Assembly (NCBI RefSeq): GCF_000178855.1
Contig: NZ_ADVG01000002.1
Location: 1,984,001 to 2,048,000 of the forward strand
DNA: 64,000 nucleotides
DNA from: Ktedonobacter racemifer DSM 44963
GTDB taxonomy: Bacteria; Chloroflexota; Ktedonobacteria; Ktedonobacterales; Ktedonobacteraceae
Direction: 5' to 3'
Shown here: in pieces, positions 8,341-16,180 of the stretch
Layout of the letters: each line of letters opens with the position of its first letter
How positions within the stretch are numbered: the first letter of the stretch is position 1
Program-made: the position numbers and the translations under genes
The notes under the pieces: model-generated
What the model was told of the DNA's origin: nothing
What the model saw: only the letters and a program-made list of their open reading frames with translations
The model's database searches: none

Positions 8341-9594
8341 CTTTCTGTTAACGTGTACGGGCCAAAGGCCCAGGCCCATCAGGCGGGGAAGCAGGCCGCT
8401 CAGGAGGGGAAACTTGCCCAGCACACGCAGGGGCAGGGGAAGCGTAAAGGGGTGATCTTGATCTTGTGCCAGCGCTAGCGCGAAGACCCGGTTCTGCAAA
8501 AAGGTTTGTACAAGCTGAATAAACCTGGTGGGAATTTCACGTCTCCTCTGTACAGCGGCAAGATGCTTGAGCGGTAGCTGCCCACGTTGCAGGTCAGGCG
8601 CCAGGATATTGGCGGTCGCGACCGCATCCTGGATCGCATAGTTAATGCCCACGCCGCCTACTGGGGACATGACATGCGCGGCATCGCCAATCAAGAGCAG
8701 GCCTGGGCGATACCATTGGGGGAGGCGGCTCGCCTCGACCGAGAGAACCGAAACTTGCTTCCAATCGCGTAGCTCCTGGGCGCGTTCAGCAAGCTCGGGC
8801 AGTGTCTCGGCCACCACGGCCCGCAAATGCTCAAGGCCCGCCGCGCGCACCTGCTGATACTGCCCCTTGGGAATAACATGGCCAACTTGCCAGTAATCGA
8901 AGCGATTCAAGAGCACCAGGATGGCACGCGCCCCAAAACGGGCGAAAGTCTCGCTGCTATCCCCCGATTGGCGCGAGAGACGGAACCAGAGGATATCCAT
9001 CGGTGGCGAGGCCTTGATAGGCTCCATACCCGCTAGTTTGCGCATACGCGAGAAGCGACCATCTGCCCCTACCGTGAGGGGGGCGCGCACCTCGTGCCAA
9101 CCATCCTTCCCTCGGTAGCGCACTCCATGGACCACGCCCTCTTCCTCGATTAAGCTATCCACCTGGGCATTAAACACAAGCTGAAAACAGGGATAGCGGC
9201 TCGCCTCGCGTGTAATAAAATTGAGGAAGTCGACCTGGGGTAAGAGCGCCACAAAGGGATATTTCGCTGTTTTTGCCAGGTGAGCAAAATTCGCGAGATG
9301 CACCTCTCCCCGCGAGGTCTGAAAGACCATCTCACGCATCTCTGTGTGCTGTAGCTGAAGAAAACGCTCGGCCAGGCCAAGCTCATCGAGAATCGTCATG
9401 ACCGAGGGGTGAATCGTATCGCCACGAAACTCGCGATCAAAATCGGCATGCGCCTCCAGGAGTATAACCGGAATGTCCTGCCGCGCCAGCAGCAGGGCCA
9501 GCATCACCCCGGCTGGTCCACCACCGACAATGCAGCACGAGGTCTCGACGCTATCAAGTATTTCATGGGCGGTAGAAATGGTCTGATTCTGCAT
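8338..9594 (-). CDS. FAD-dependent monooxygenase (PHBH/UbiH-like)
   Basis: This is a flavoprotein hydroxylase of the class A monooxygenase type, acting with NAD(P)H and oxygen on an unknown aromatic or related substrate. The 418 aa protein has all three family motifs. The FAD Rossmann motif is CCIVGGGPAGVMLALLLA at about residue 21. The DG motif is VGADGRFSRMRKLAG at about 175. The GD motif is LLIGDAAHVMSPVGGVGIN at about 300. The start follows GGAGAAGAG. It has no enzymatic neighbours that would reveal the substrate. Confidence 0.85.
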   Translation of the reverse strand: MQNQTISTAHEILDSVETSCCIVGGGPAGVMLALLLARQDIPVILLEAHADFDREFRGDTIHPSVMTILDELGLAERFLQLQHTEMREMVFQTSRGEVHLANFAHLAKTAKYPFVALLPQVDFLNFITREASRYPCFQLVFNAQVDSLIEEEGVVHGVRYRGKDGWHEVRAPLTVGADGRFSRMRKLAGMEPIKASPPMDILWFRLSRQSGDSSETFARFGARAILVLLNRFDYWQVGHVIPKGQYQQVRAAGLEHLRAVVAETLPELAERAQELRDWKQVSVLSVEASRLPQWYRPGLLLIGDAAHVMSPVGGVGINYAIQDAVATANILAPDLQRGQLPLKHLAAVQRRREIPTRFIQLVQTFLQNRVFALALAQDQDHPFTLPLPLRVLGKFPLLSGLLPRLMGLGLWPVHVNRK

Positions 9595-9744
9595 ATACTC
9601 TTCTCCTGTCCGTCAGCTCCACTGCTGGAACCAGAGATGGCATCATCCGCTAGCAGATAACGCCATCTGCACACTGCGTAAGGCCTATACTCCAGGATAC
9701 ACACTACAAAAGAGCAACCAGAAACAACAACAGGGTAAAGGCTC

Positions 9745-10896
9745 CTAAGCCGCTTCGCGGCGCATAGTAAGCGCACTCAAGCCCACCATCAGTAAGGCAA
9801 AGACCAGCAGCGCTCCAAGCTGCTGCCAGATCTGTGTGACCCCCATCCCCTTCAGCATGACCGAGCGTAAGGCGTCGTTGGCGTATGTGAGCGGCAGGAG
9901 ATAGGTGAAGGGTTGCAGCAGCGCAGGTAGCTGCTTGATTGGCCAGAAGACGCCCGAGAGAAAAATCTGGACGCCCAGAATCAAAGGGATAAATTGCACA
10001 ACCTGGAACTCGTTACGGGCGAAGGTCGAGAGAAAGATGCCCAGGTTGACGCTGCCAATAGTCAATAAGAGCGAGACAAGAAATACCAGCGCCAGGTTGC
10101 CGCTATAATGCACCCGCAGGACAAAGACGACAAAGAGGAGAATCACCAAGGCCTGCACCAGAGCAAAGAGCGTAAAACCACATATATACCCGGTTACCAG
10201 CTCCGCGCGCTTCAAGGGCGAGACCAGGACGCGCTCAATCGTCCCCTGCGAGCGCTCACGCAAAAACGATACCGAGGTCAAGAGAAAGACAAAGAAGAAG
10301 GAGAAGATTCCAATAAAGACTGGAGCCAGCGCATCCGTCGAGGTATAGTCAGCGCCGCCATACAGGTAACGTGGCTCCGCAAGCGTGAATGGAAGCTGCT
10401 TAAGATCTGGCAATTGCCCCTGCACACCAGAAGCAGGGCGCGAGAGTGTGAGCAGGATGCCAACCTGGCGCGCGATACCTTCCGCCTGCTGGCGCATTAC
10501 ACTCGCCACATTAGGATCAGAGCCTTCCAGTACCACCTGTACGCTCGGCTTCTGACCTCGCGTGAGCTGATCCATAAAGTCGGAGGGAAAGACTAACGCG
10601 GCGTCGGCATCGCCATTCTTCAATGTAGCATCAACCTGACTGCCAGCAATGGAGCGCGTCTTAAGCTTATCGGTCCCTGGAAGCACCTGGTCAATTAAAG
10701 TGTTAATACGCTCACTACCCACCCCTTCAGGACGTACCAGGGCCAGAGTATACACCGTCGTCGTATTAGAGAGCACCAGGTAGAGCAACGTCATCAGTAC
10801 AATGGGAATCACAAAGATCAACGCGAGCGTGCGTCTATCGCGAATAATCTGGCGCATAATGCGCTGTGCGAGAGAGAAGATACGCGCAAAGCTCAT
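9745..10896 (-). CDS. ABC-2 type transporter permease
   Basis: This is the membrane half of a two-gene exporter. The 383 aa protein has one N-terminal membrane segment (LALIFVIPIVLMTLLYLVL), a large outside loop up to about residue 180, and five more segments. FLRERSQGTIERVLVSPLKRAE is the hallmark of ABC2_membrane_3 permeases. The start overlaps the ATPase stop by 4 bp (ATGA), so the two are translationally coupled. The exported substrate is unknown. The TetR gene and its operators upstream suggest inducible drug or metabolite export. Confidence 0.88.
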   Translation of the reverse strand: MSFARIFSLAQRIMRQIIRDRRTLALIFVIPIVLMTLLYLVLSNTTTVYTLALVRPEGVGSERINTLIDQVLPGTDKLKTRSIAGSQVDATLKNGDADAALVFPSDFMDQLTRGQKPSVQVVLEGSDPNVASVMRQQAEGIARQVGILLTLSRPASGVQGQLPDLKQLPFTLAEPRYLYGGADYTSTDALAPVFIGIFSFFFVFLLTSVSFLRERSQGTIERVLVSPLKRAELVTGYICGFTLFALVQALVILLFVVFVLRVHYSGNLALVFLVSLLLTIGSVNLGIFLSTFARNEFQVVQFIPLILGVQIFLSGVFWPIKQLPALLQPFTYLLPLTYANDALRSVMLKGMGVTQIWQQLGALLVFALLMVGLSALTMRREAA

Positions 10897-11735
10897 GACT
10901 GAACCTCCTGTTCATCCTGGGCAGACGTAGTATTTGTATACACTTGTCCCTGCTCTGTAGCACCAGAGGGCATATTTTGATGCGCAAAGAAGAGAAAGGC
11001 CTCTTCCATCGAATTCTTCCCCGAACGCTCCAGAAGCTCTGTGGGAGCGCCTTGTGCCAGGAGTTCACCCGAGCGTAACAATCCAAGACGCGTGCAGCGG
11101 CTGGCTTCATCGAGATGGTGAGTCGATACAATAATCGTCACGCCCTCACGATTGAGCTGCACGAAATACTGCCAGAAAGAGAGACGTAGCTCAGGATCCA
11201 CGCCCACGGTTGGCTCATCCAGCAGAATGACCTGGGGTCGATGCACCAGGGCGCAGGCCAGCGAGAGTCGCTGTTTCATACCGCCGCTAAAATGAGCTAC
11301 CAGGCTTGAGGCGCGGTCGGTCAGTTCCACACGTTCAAGCTCCTCATTGATACGCCTGCGGCGCTCCTCTCCGCGTAAGCCATAAATACTCGCGAAAAAC
11401 TCCAGGTTCTCACGCGCGGTCAGGTCATTATAGAGCGCGCTGGCCTGCGTCATATATCCGATGGCAGGGGCCACCGCCTGGGAAGGCACGCGCTTTCCCA
11501 GAATAGAAATAGTTCCTTGTGTGGGTCGCGATAAACCTACCAGCAAACGGATAAGCGTTGTCTTCCCTGAACCATTGGGGCCAATAAAGCCATATGTCTC
11601 GCCCGCGTTGATCGTCAGCGAAAGGTCTTTTAGCGCATAAAGCTTACCAAAGCGCTTCGCTACATGCTCAAGCACAATCACAGGCTCGCCTACCCGTGAC
11701 CGTTGCTCCATTGCTGCATCCCCGGCCTTCCTCAT
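10893..11735 (-). CDS. ABC transporter ATP-binding protein
   Basis: This is the ATPase of the ABC-2 exporter. The 280 aa protein has Walker A (GFIGPNGSGKTTLIRLL, about residue 50), the signature motif (HFSGGMKQRLSLA), Walker B (VILLDEPTVGVD) and the H-loop (IIVSTHHLDEASR). The C-terminal tail is short and not conserved. The first in-frame ATG is used; an ATG eight codons later is possible. A palindromic operator sits only 18 bp upstream (11753-11774), so TetR binding would block transcription. Confidence 0.9.
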   Translation of the reverse strand: MRKAGDAAMEQRSRVGEPVIVLEHVAKRFGKLYALKDLSLTINAGETYGFIGPNGSGKTTLIRLLVGLSRPTQGTISILGKRVPSQAVAPAIGYMTQASALYNDLTARENLEFFASIYGLRGEERRRRINEELERVELTDRASSLVAHFSGGMKQRLSLACALVHRPQVILLDEPTVGVDPELRLSFWQYFVQLNREGVTIIVSTHHLDEASRCTRLGLLRSGELLAQGAPTELLERSGKNSMEEAFLFFAHQNMPSGATEQGQVYTNTTSAQDEQEVQS

Positions 11736-11752
11736 AAAGAGCCGCCTTTCAT

Positions 11753-11774
11753 ATTAATTAACCAAACAATTAAT
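11753..11774. promoter_or_regulatory. Candidate TetR operator upstream of the ABC exporter
   Basis: The arms ATTAATT and AATTAAT (perfect, 7 bp) are spaced by 8 bp. The 22 bp site matches the site at 12450-12471, upstream of the tetR-type gene, at 18 of 22 positions. Confidence 0.7.
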
Positions 11775-11800
11775 AGCAGAGCAAAAAAAGAGCTTGAGAC

Positions 11801-12412
11801 TCAATCTGGTAAGAGTCCTTGAAGAAAAATATCAGCGATAGTATTTGCAACTTGCTCTTGGCTATAAGCAAGCGCTTGTGAATCAAGAAAGATCTGGCGC
11901 CGCAACACAAAACCAATCACACTCCCTATTAATGCTTGTGCTGCCAGACGGTTATCCTCTAAACGACGTAAATTTCCCTGCTCCATTTGTTGATCAAGAT
12001 ACCTAGCAAGCATATTTACCGCTTGCTGAAGCACATTGGGAGCTACAGGCAGGGCGCTCGCATTATGCAGTATTTCTGGCAACATAACACGAATAATCTG
12101 CACAAATTGCTCCCCCTCAACAAGCTGGAGTATCTGTAATACAAGCAAAGGCAAAAATTGTGCCGGCGGCAACTCCATCACCTGTAGAGAAAGAGAGCGC
12201 AGCAGCCCCAGGGGAGAGCGCTCCTCAAGTACTGCCTGCAACAAAGCCTCCTTGCTCTCAAAATAATGATAGATCAGGCCTGAAGTCACATCGGCCTCAT
12301 GCGCAATATCCTTATTCGTTGCACGTGAGAAGCCCTTGCGCGCAAAGACGCGTATTGCCGCATCCAACAACTGTTCGCGTCGATCCTCAACGACCTTCGG
12401 GGTCCTGGCCAT
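11801..12412 (-). CDS. TetR-family transcriptional regulator
   Basis: This is probably the repressor of the exporter directly downstream and of itself. The 203 aa protein has the typical N-terminal helix-turn-helix (REQLLDAAIRVFARKGFSRA, then ITSGL-type recognition helix in VTSGLIYHYFESKEALLQAV). The C-terminal ligand-binding domain is helical, as usual. The gene is co-directional with the ABC pair, 65 bp upstream. Near-identical palindromes lie in front of both units. The ligand is unknown. Confidence 0.9.
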   Translation of the reverse strand: MARTPKVVEDRREQLLDAAIRVFARKGFSRATNKDIAHEADVTSGLIYHYFESKEALLQAVLEERSPLGLLRSLSLQVMELPPAQFLPLLVLQILQLVEGEQFVQIIRVMLPEILHNASALPVAPNVLQQAVNMLARYLDQQMEQGNLRRLEDNRLAAQALIGSVIGFVLRRQIFLDSQALAYSQEQVANTIADIFLQGLLPD

Positions 12413-12449
12413 ACATCACTACTCCCACTCTTGTCGAGCATACGAATTT

Positions 12450-12471
12450 ATTAACTAACCGATTAATTAAT
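12450..12471. promoter_or_regulatory. Candidate TetR operator in front of the regulator gene
   Basis: The half-sites ATTAACTAAC and GATTAATTAAT form an imperfect palindrome 38 bp upstream of the regulator start. It matches 11753-11774 at 18 of 22 positions. Confidence 0.7.
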
Positions 12472-12570
12472 AGCATACACCCAGAGAGCACCAAAATCAA
12501 GCCGAATATAACTCCTCTTTCAGATATCCAAAGAGTTCCAGTTTTCTCTTACCAGCCCCTAAAATCTCTA

Positions 12571-12632
12571 ATAAAAAGAGAAGTGCGGATTGAGCGGGCT
12601 TCTGCCCGCTCAATCCGCACTTCTCTTTTTAT
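12571..12632. terminator. 29-bp perfect palindrome with A/T-rich ends (possible bidirectional terminator)
   Basis: The arms are 12571-12599 and 12604-12632, with loop TTCT. The stem ends in AAAAAG/CTTTTT, so RNA from either strand would end in a U-tract. No annotated gene ends nearby. The closest 3' end is that of the lost transposon gene. Confidence 0.75.
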
Positions 12633-12640
12633 ATAGGCGT

Positions 12641-13080
12641 GGCGAGAAAACCACGAGGTCTTCAGCCTCGTGGATGAATCGCCGGACCGCCTCTTGTTCT
12701 TTTGAGCAAGAGACGATCCATTGACTCAAAAAACTCTGCCCGAAGGCAGGTAGTGCGTATCCCTTCGCTATAACCACGAAGGGAATCCGGCTTCATCTCG
12801 ACAATGTTCAAAAGGCTTTTTACACCGAGAGCACCGGCCCTTTCCTCAAGCCTACTTAACTCTCAGCGACACTTAACTCTCAGCGACAGAGCAGCGGTCT
12901 GATGCGTCAACCGCAGGTGTCATGACCTATCAAACGTAGCGCCCATTTCTGGGGCTGAGTCTGGTGAACTCAGACTTCCGAAGAAGCTACTGAACCAAAT
13001 CTTCAGTGACTTCCGAAGAAGCCGCTGCGTCTTTAGCTCAGCGGTAGTTCACTAGTAAGCGCCACAGGCGCGAAAAGTCA
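12641..13080 (-). mobile_element. IS200/IS605-type right end with omega-RNA-like region, tnpB missing
   Basis: At 12641-12683 the minus strand has the end hairpin typical of IS200/IS605 elements: GGCGATTCAT, the stem CCACGAGG/CCTCGTGG, then TTTTCTCGCC. Upstream on the same strand lie several small hairpins (CCGCTG/CAGCGG, CTGAA/TTCAG), a repeated GACTTCCGAAGAAGC (12973 and 13008) and a 17 bp tandem repeat (12854-12887). No frame encodes TnpB or TnpA. It therefore looks like the 3' end and omega-RNA part of a decayed or non-autonomous element. The boundary at about 13080 is a guess. Confidence 0.5.
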
Positions 13081-13284
13081 CAAATAAAGAAAAAAGGAAA
13101 ACCACCTCATTCCTGGCGCGGGGGCAAAAGCGACAGCCCCTGCGCGGAAGAGCCAAAGAAGAATATATTATACCCAGGGCATCTAGAAAAGAAGAAGATA
13201 GATGCCCTTATGTGCGTTTCTCAGATCAGAGTCGAGAACTATATTCACGCATATACATACCAGAATGTATGCGCTGCGTGACGA

Positions 13285-13599
13285 TTAAGAAACCAGTTCA
13301 AGCGCTGGAACACCCAGGACGCGAGCTAGCATACGCAAATGGTATGGCTGAGCCTCGACACGCCCTGTCTCCAAAGAAGTAATAGTATCTCGACGAAGAC
13401 CACTGAGATTAGCTAACTGGCTCAGGCTTATTCCCTGACGTTGACGTAGAATACGTAGATTGGTCAAACCACGGGTCAAACCACGAGCCTTCAAACTTTT
13501 GTCCTTAGCAGCTTTCATTTGCCTCTCCTTTGAGGTGGGAAGTAGCTCCGCTGCCGTCATTGCCAACGAAGCGTCTTCAACGTGTTTTTTTACACGCAT
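13285..13599 (-). CDS. XRE-family helix-turn-helix regulator
   Basis: This is a small DNA-binding protein of 104 aa. Residues 45-104 form a Cro/CI-type helix-turn-helix (LRILRQRQGISLSQLANLSG, LRRDTITSLETGRVEAQPYHL). The N-terminal 40 residues are charged and have no recognised domain. The start at 13599 has GGAGGATC 10 nt upstream; an earlier in-frame start lacks a good ribosome site. It stands alone, so its targets are unknown. It lies next to a transposon relic and could have arrived with it. Confidence 0.75.
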   Translation of the reverse strand: MRVKKHVEDASLAMTAAELLPTSKERQMKAAKDKSLKARGLTRGLTNLRILRQRQGISLSQLANLSGLRRDTITSLETGRVEAQPYHLRMLARVLGVPALELVS

Positions 13600-14043
13600 C
13601 AGACGGATCCTCCAACTGATAAATAGCATACCAGATGAAACACAATATTGTCTAGAGGAACGCTCTGACAACCCATAATTTCAACCTGATACACAAAACA
13701 ACCATTTCCATCAACACCGTTTGCTTTCTCTCAGCCATCTACAATACGGATGAGAGCGTAAAAAAGTTGCAGTGTTTCATGTTCCAGAATGGGCCAGTGG
13801 AGATTATGACATACCATTACTGTGCATTTCTATGCGAAGCATTTCTTCGCGGGGTTCCATACCCTATAGGTAACGCAGCTAAGGCCGATTTTTGTTCCTG
13901 CTGTTTTCCCTATCTCTACTATATATATCGCATAAGAAGACAAAATGAAACGCTTTTATCTACCAATTCTCGCTCTGATACAACAATCACTATTTAAATC
14001 CTCCTCACCAGTGCTCTGTCAATCTTCATCCGAAAGGTTTCAC

Positions 14044-14100
14044 GCCGCCTGCGGCGGCAGGAGGTGAGTGCAAAGGGGCTGACGCCCCTCTGCACTCACC
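14044..14100 (+). repeat. Family C repeat, copy 1 (GCC hairpin plus long hairpin)
   Basis: Hairpin GCCGCC-TGC-GGCGGC (14044-14058) is followed by a long stem. That stem is GGTGAGTGCA plus AGGGGC, paired with GCCCCT plus TGCACTCACC, with loop TGAC. It is the first of two tandem copies downstream of the solute-binding protein gene. Confidence 0.85.
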
Positions 14101-14154
14101 CCTTTCCAATCAACTTTGACAAAGCTCTATCAATCTTCATCCGAAAGGTTTCAC

Positions 14155-14210
14155 GCCGCCTGCGGCGGCAGGGGGTGAGACGCAGAGGGGCTGACGCCCC
14201 TCTGCACTCC
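14155..14210 (+). repeat. Family C repeat, copy 2
   Basis: Hairpin GCCGCC-TGC-GGCGGC is followed by the stem GCAGAGGGGC/GCCCCTCTGC (14182-14191, 14196-14205), with loop TGAC. This is the second copy in the tandem duplication. Confidence 0.85.
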
Positions 14211-14239
14211 CCTCCTTTCCAATCAACTTTGACAAAGTA

Positions 14240-15985
14240 CTAGGAACTCAACCACCAGTCAGAGATGTTCCAGGTATTCAAGGAGGGATTGGCGTCCGGA
14301 AAGACATTGTGCAGGTGGGCATCAACTGTCAGCAGATTCAGCTCACAGTAAAGCGGCAGCATATAGACCTGGGCATTCAGGCGCGTGAGAAAACGCTGGT
14401 AAGCCTCACGGCGCGCGGAGAATGCGACTAGTGAGCGGCCTTGCTCCAGGGCCTGGTCAAGCTGGGCATCGCGCACGCGCCCATAGTTACTCCCGCCTGG
14501 TTGCTGCTCACCTGGCACCTGGGAGGAGTGAAAGACGCTGTAGGCCTCGTCAGGCTCCGGGCCATTAAAATAGGTGAACAGCGCCAGGTCAAACTTGCCC
14601 GTCGCCAGCACGCCTCCCCTGGTAGAGAGTCCAAAGAAACTGTTCAGATCATAGGTTGTGATCGTCAATTGAATACCAATTGCACGCAGGTCGCGCTCAA
14701 GTGCTTGTGCCACAGCCAGGCGCACTGGATCCTGCGATGTTGTCACCAGGCGTAACATAAACGGCTGTGAGTTTTTCTCTAAGATACCTGTGCGGTTGGT
14801 TTTCCAACCTGCCTGGGCCAGCAAACGGCGCGCCAGCGCGGAATCATATTTCGCAGACGGAAGCGCCGCATCATAGTACAACGAGGGGGATGGCTCAACC
14901 TGGTTGACACGTCGCTGACAAGCAGAATCCTTCAGGACGTCGTGTAGCAATCCACAAACATCGATTGCTGCTTGTAGTGCCTGGCGCACGCGCAGGTCTT
15001 GCAGGAGTGGATGGTCGAGATTCAGATCCAGGTGGGCATATGAGGCGGTCGGCACACTCACCTGCTGCACCTGTCCCGGCAAGCCGCGCAGAAGTGGAAG
15101 ATCTGGCTCTTGATAGCCTTGCGCGATTGTGACCGTGCCCTGGCGGACGGCCTGAGCCAGAGTCTGCGCTGAGGAATACACCTGGTAAGTGATACCAGCC
15201 AGGTAGGGGCCATGAAAAAGCGTTGAGTGATAGGCATGATTAGGCGTCAGCACATAGCGTTTTCCTGGCTCGAAACGCTCGACTTGATAAGGGCCACTTG
15301 TCACCTGCGGAGCTTGATAAATGGAGACGATGTTCTGTAAATCAATTGGGCGCAAGTGTCCCCAGGCATGTTCAGGCGCGGCAAGCGGGAGATAAAAGAG
15401 ATAGGGGCCAAAGGGGCGCTTCATATGTAGCACCACGGTCAAAGTGTCAGGCGTTTCAATGGAGTCGATCTGGTCGTAGCCTGATCGGAGGATCGCCCCC
15501 GTCTGAGGGTCCTGGTTTAAGCGCCACCAGAAGCGAAAATCCGCGGCCTGTATAGGCTGATTATCCGACCAGCGGAGATCGGGGCGCAGGTGCATAGTAA
15601 TCGTCTTGCCATCATCGGTCACCCCACCGTTCTCAGGCAGGGGCACCTCGGTCAGTTCATCGGCGTGAACCTGGAAGTGGTTATCAAAAACCACAGGCTG
15701 GCCCCAGAGCGCGCTATCGAGCGCCAGGTCGGCTGAAGTGCTGGCAAAGAGTGGATTGGGAGCGGAAGGCAGTGCCAGGTCGCCAAGCGTCAGCTGCCCG
15801 GAAACCTGCCCACCAGGATAGGGCGTCATGTTATACATCCCCAGCAATGGAGAGTTTATCGTTGCCGGAGGAGTGGCTGTATTCAAACACCCTGAGAATA
15901 TCAATGGCAAACAAGCAAGTAGTAAAAAGAGAAAGAGGCGCCTCCTGGTTCTCTCCAGCGCGGCGCCTCTTTTTTTCACATACAC
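14240..15985 (-). CDS. ABC transporter solute-binding lipoprotein (peptide/nickel type, SBP_bac_5)
   Basis: This is an extracellular solute-binding lipoprotein for oligopeptides or a similar ligand. A short basic N-terminus leads to the signal FLFLLLACLPLIFSGC with a lipobox Cys. The SBP_bac_5 fold follows (DDGKTITMHLRPDLRWSDNQ, AADFRFWWRLNQDP, LRVRQALQAAIDV). The length is about 581 aa. The start is uncertain: GTG at 15985 or 15979 is chosen because an upstream ATG would lie inside a family C repeat. No permease or ATPase genes are adjacent. The gene is flanked on both sides by tandem family C repeats. Confidence 0.85.
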   Translation of the reverse strand: MYVKKRGAALERTRRRLFLFLLLACLPLIFSGCLNTATPPATINSPLLGMYNMTPYPGGQVSGQLTLGDLALPSAPNPLFASTSADLALDSALWGQPVVFDNHFQVHADELTEVPLPENGGVTDDGKTITMHLRPDLRWSDNQPIQAADFRFWWRLNQDPQTGAILRSGYDQIDSIETPDTLTVVLHMKRPFGPYLFYLPLAAPEHAWGHLRPIDLQNIVSIYQAPQVTSGPYQVERFEPGKRYVLTPNHAYHSTLFHGPYLAGITYQVYSSAQTLAQAVRQGTVTIAQGYQEPDLPLLRGLPGQVQQVSVPTASYAHLDLNLDHPLLQDLRVRQALQAAIDVCGLLHDVLKDSACQRRVNQVEPSPSLYYDAALPSAKYDSALARRLLAQAGWKTNRTGILEKNSQPFMLRLVTTSQDPVRLAVAQALERDLRAIGIQLTITTYDLNSFFGLSTRGGVLATGKFDLALFTYFNGPEPDEAYSVFHSSQVPGEQQPGGSNYGRVRDAQLDQALEQGRSLVAFSARREAYQRFLTRLNAQVYMLPLYCELNLLTVDAHLHNVFPDANPSLNTWNISDWWLSS

Positions 15986-16003
15986 CCGTTTTTTCGTATG
16001 TCT

Positions 16004-16060
16004 GCCGCCTACGGCGGCAGAGGAATGAGACGCAGAGGGGCTGACGCCCCTCTGCACTCC
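16004..16060 (+). repeat. Family C repeat, copy 3
   Basis: GCCGCC-TAC-GGCGGC, then GCAGAGGGGC (16032-16041), loop TGAC and GCCCCTCTGC (16046-16055). It lies just upstream of the solute-binding protein gene. Confidence 0.85.
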
Positions 16061-16085
16061 CCACATTCACTTGACTGGCATGTCT

Positions 16086-16140
16086 GCCGCTACGGCGGCA
16101 GGGGAATGAGACGCAGAGGGGCGTCAGCCCCTCTGCACTC
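16086..16140 (+). repeat. Family C repeat, copy 4, loop inverted
   Basis: The GCCGC/GCGGC hairpin is followed by GCAGAGGGGC (16113-16122), loop GTCA and GCCCCTCTGC (16127-16136). The loop is the reverse complement of that in the other three copies, while the flanks GAATGAGAC and ACTCCCCAC keep the same orientation. Confidence 0.85.
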
Positions 16141-16180
16141 CCCACGTTCACTCTTAAACAGATCAAGAAATTACAGCATA

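Larger units (their letters stand above)
12413..13284. other. Intergenic region with operator, palindrome and IS200/IS605 relic
   Basis: From left to right this holds the TetR operator (12450-12471), a 29-bp palindrome (12571-12632) and a structured IS200/IS605-type right end (12641 to about 13080). A further GC-rich hairpin follows at 13116-13145 (GCGCGGGGGC with GCCCCTGCGC). A short GCGCC-ACA-GGCGC piece near 13060 resembles the repeat head. I see no gene here. Confidence 0.6.
13600..14239. other. Intergenic region, A/T-rich then duplicated repeat unit
   Basis: The 13600-14010 part is A/T-rich and shows no gene or clear promoter. From 14013 to 14237 a unit of about 110 bp is duplicated in tandem (14013-14123 and 14124-14237). 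Each unit carries one family C repeat and shares the flanks TCAATCTTCATCCGAAAGG and TTTCCAATCAACTTTGAC. Confidence 0.7.

Noticed and set aside
13021..13050. tRNA-like string TTAGCTCAGCGGTAG near the IS200/IS605 relic
   Set aside because: It resembles a tRNA D-arm, but there is no matching acceptor stem, anticodon arm or T-arm. It pairs instead within the relic.
14013..16150. CRISPR array (regular repeats with spacers)
   Set aside because: Only two plus two copies, large structured units, and no regular spacers or cas genes. They are family C repeats.
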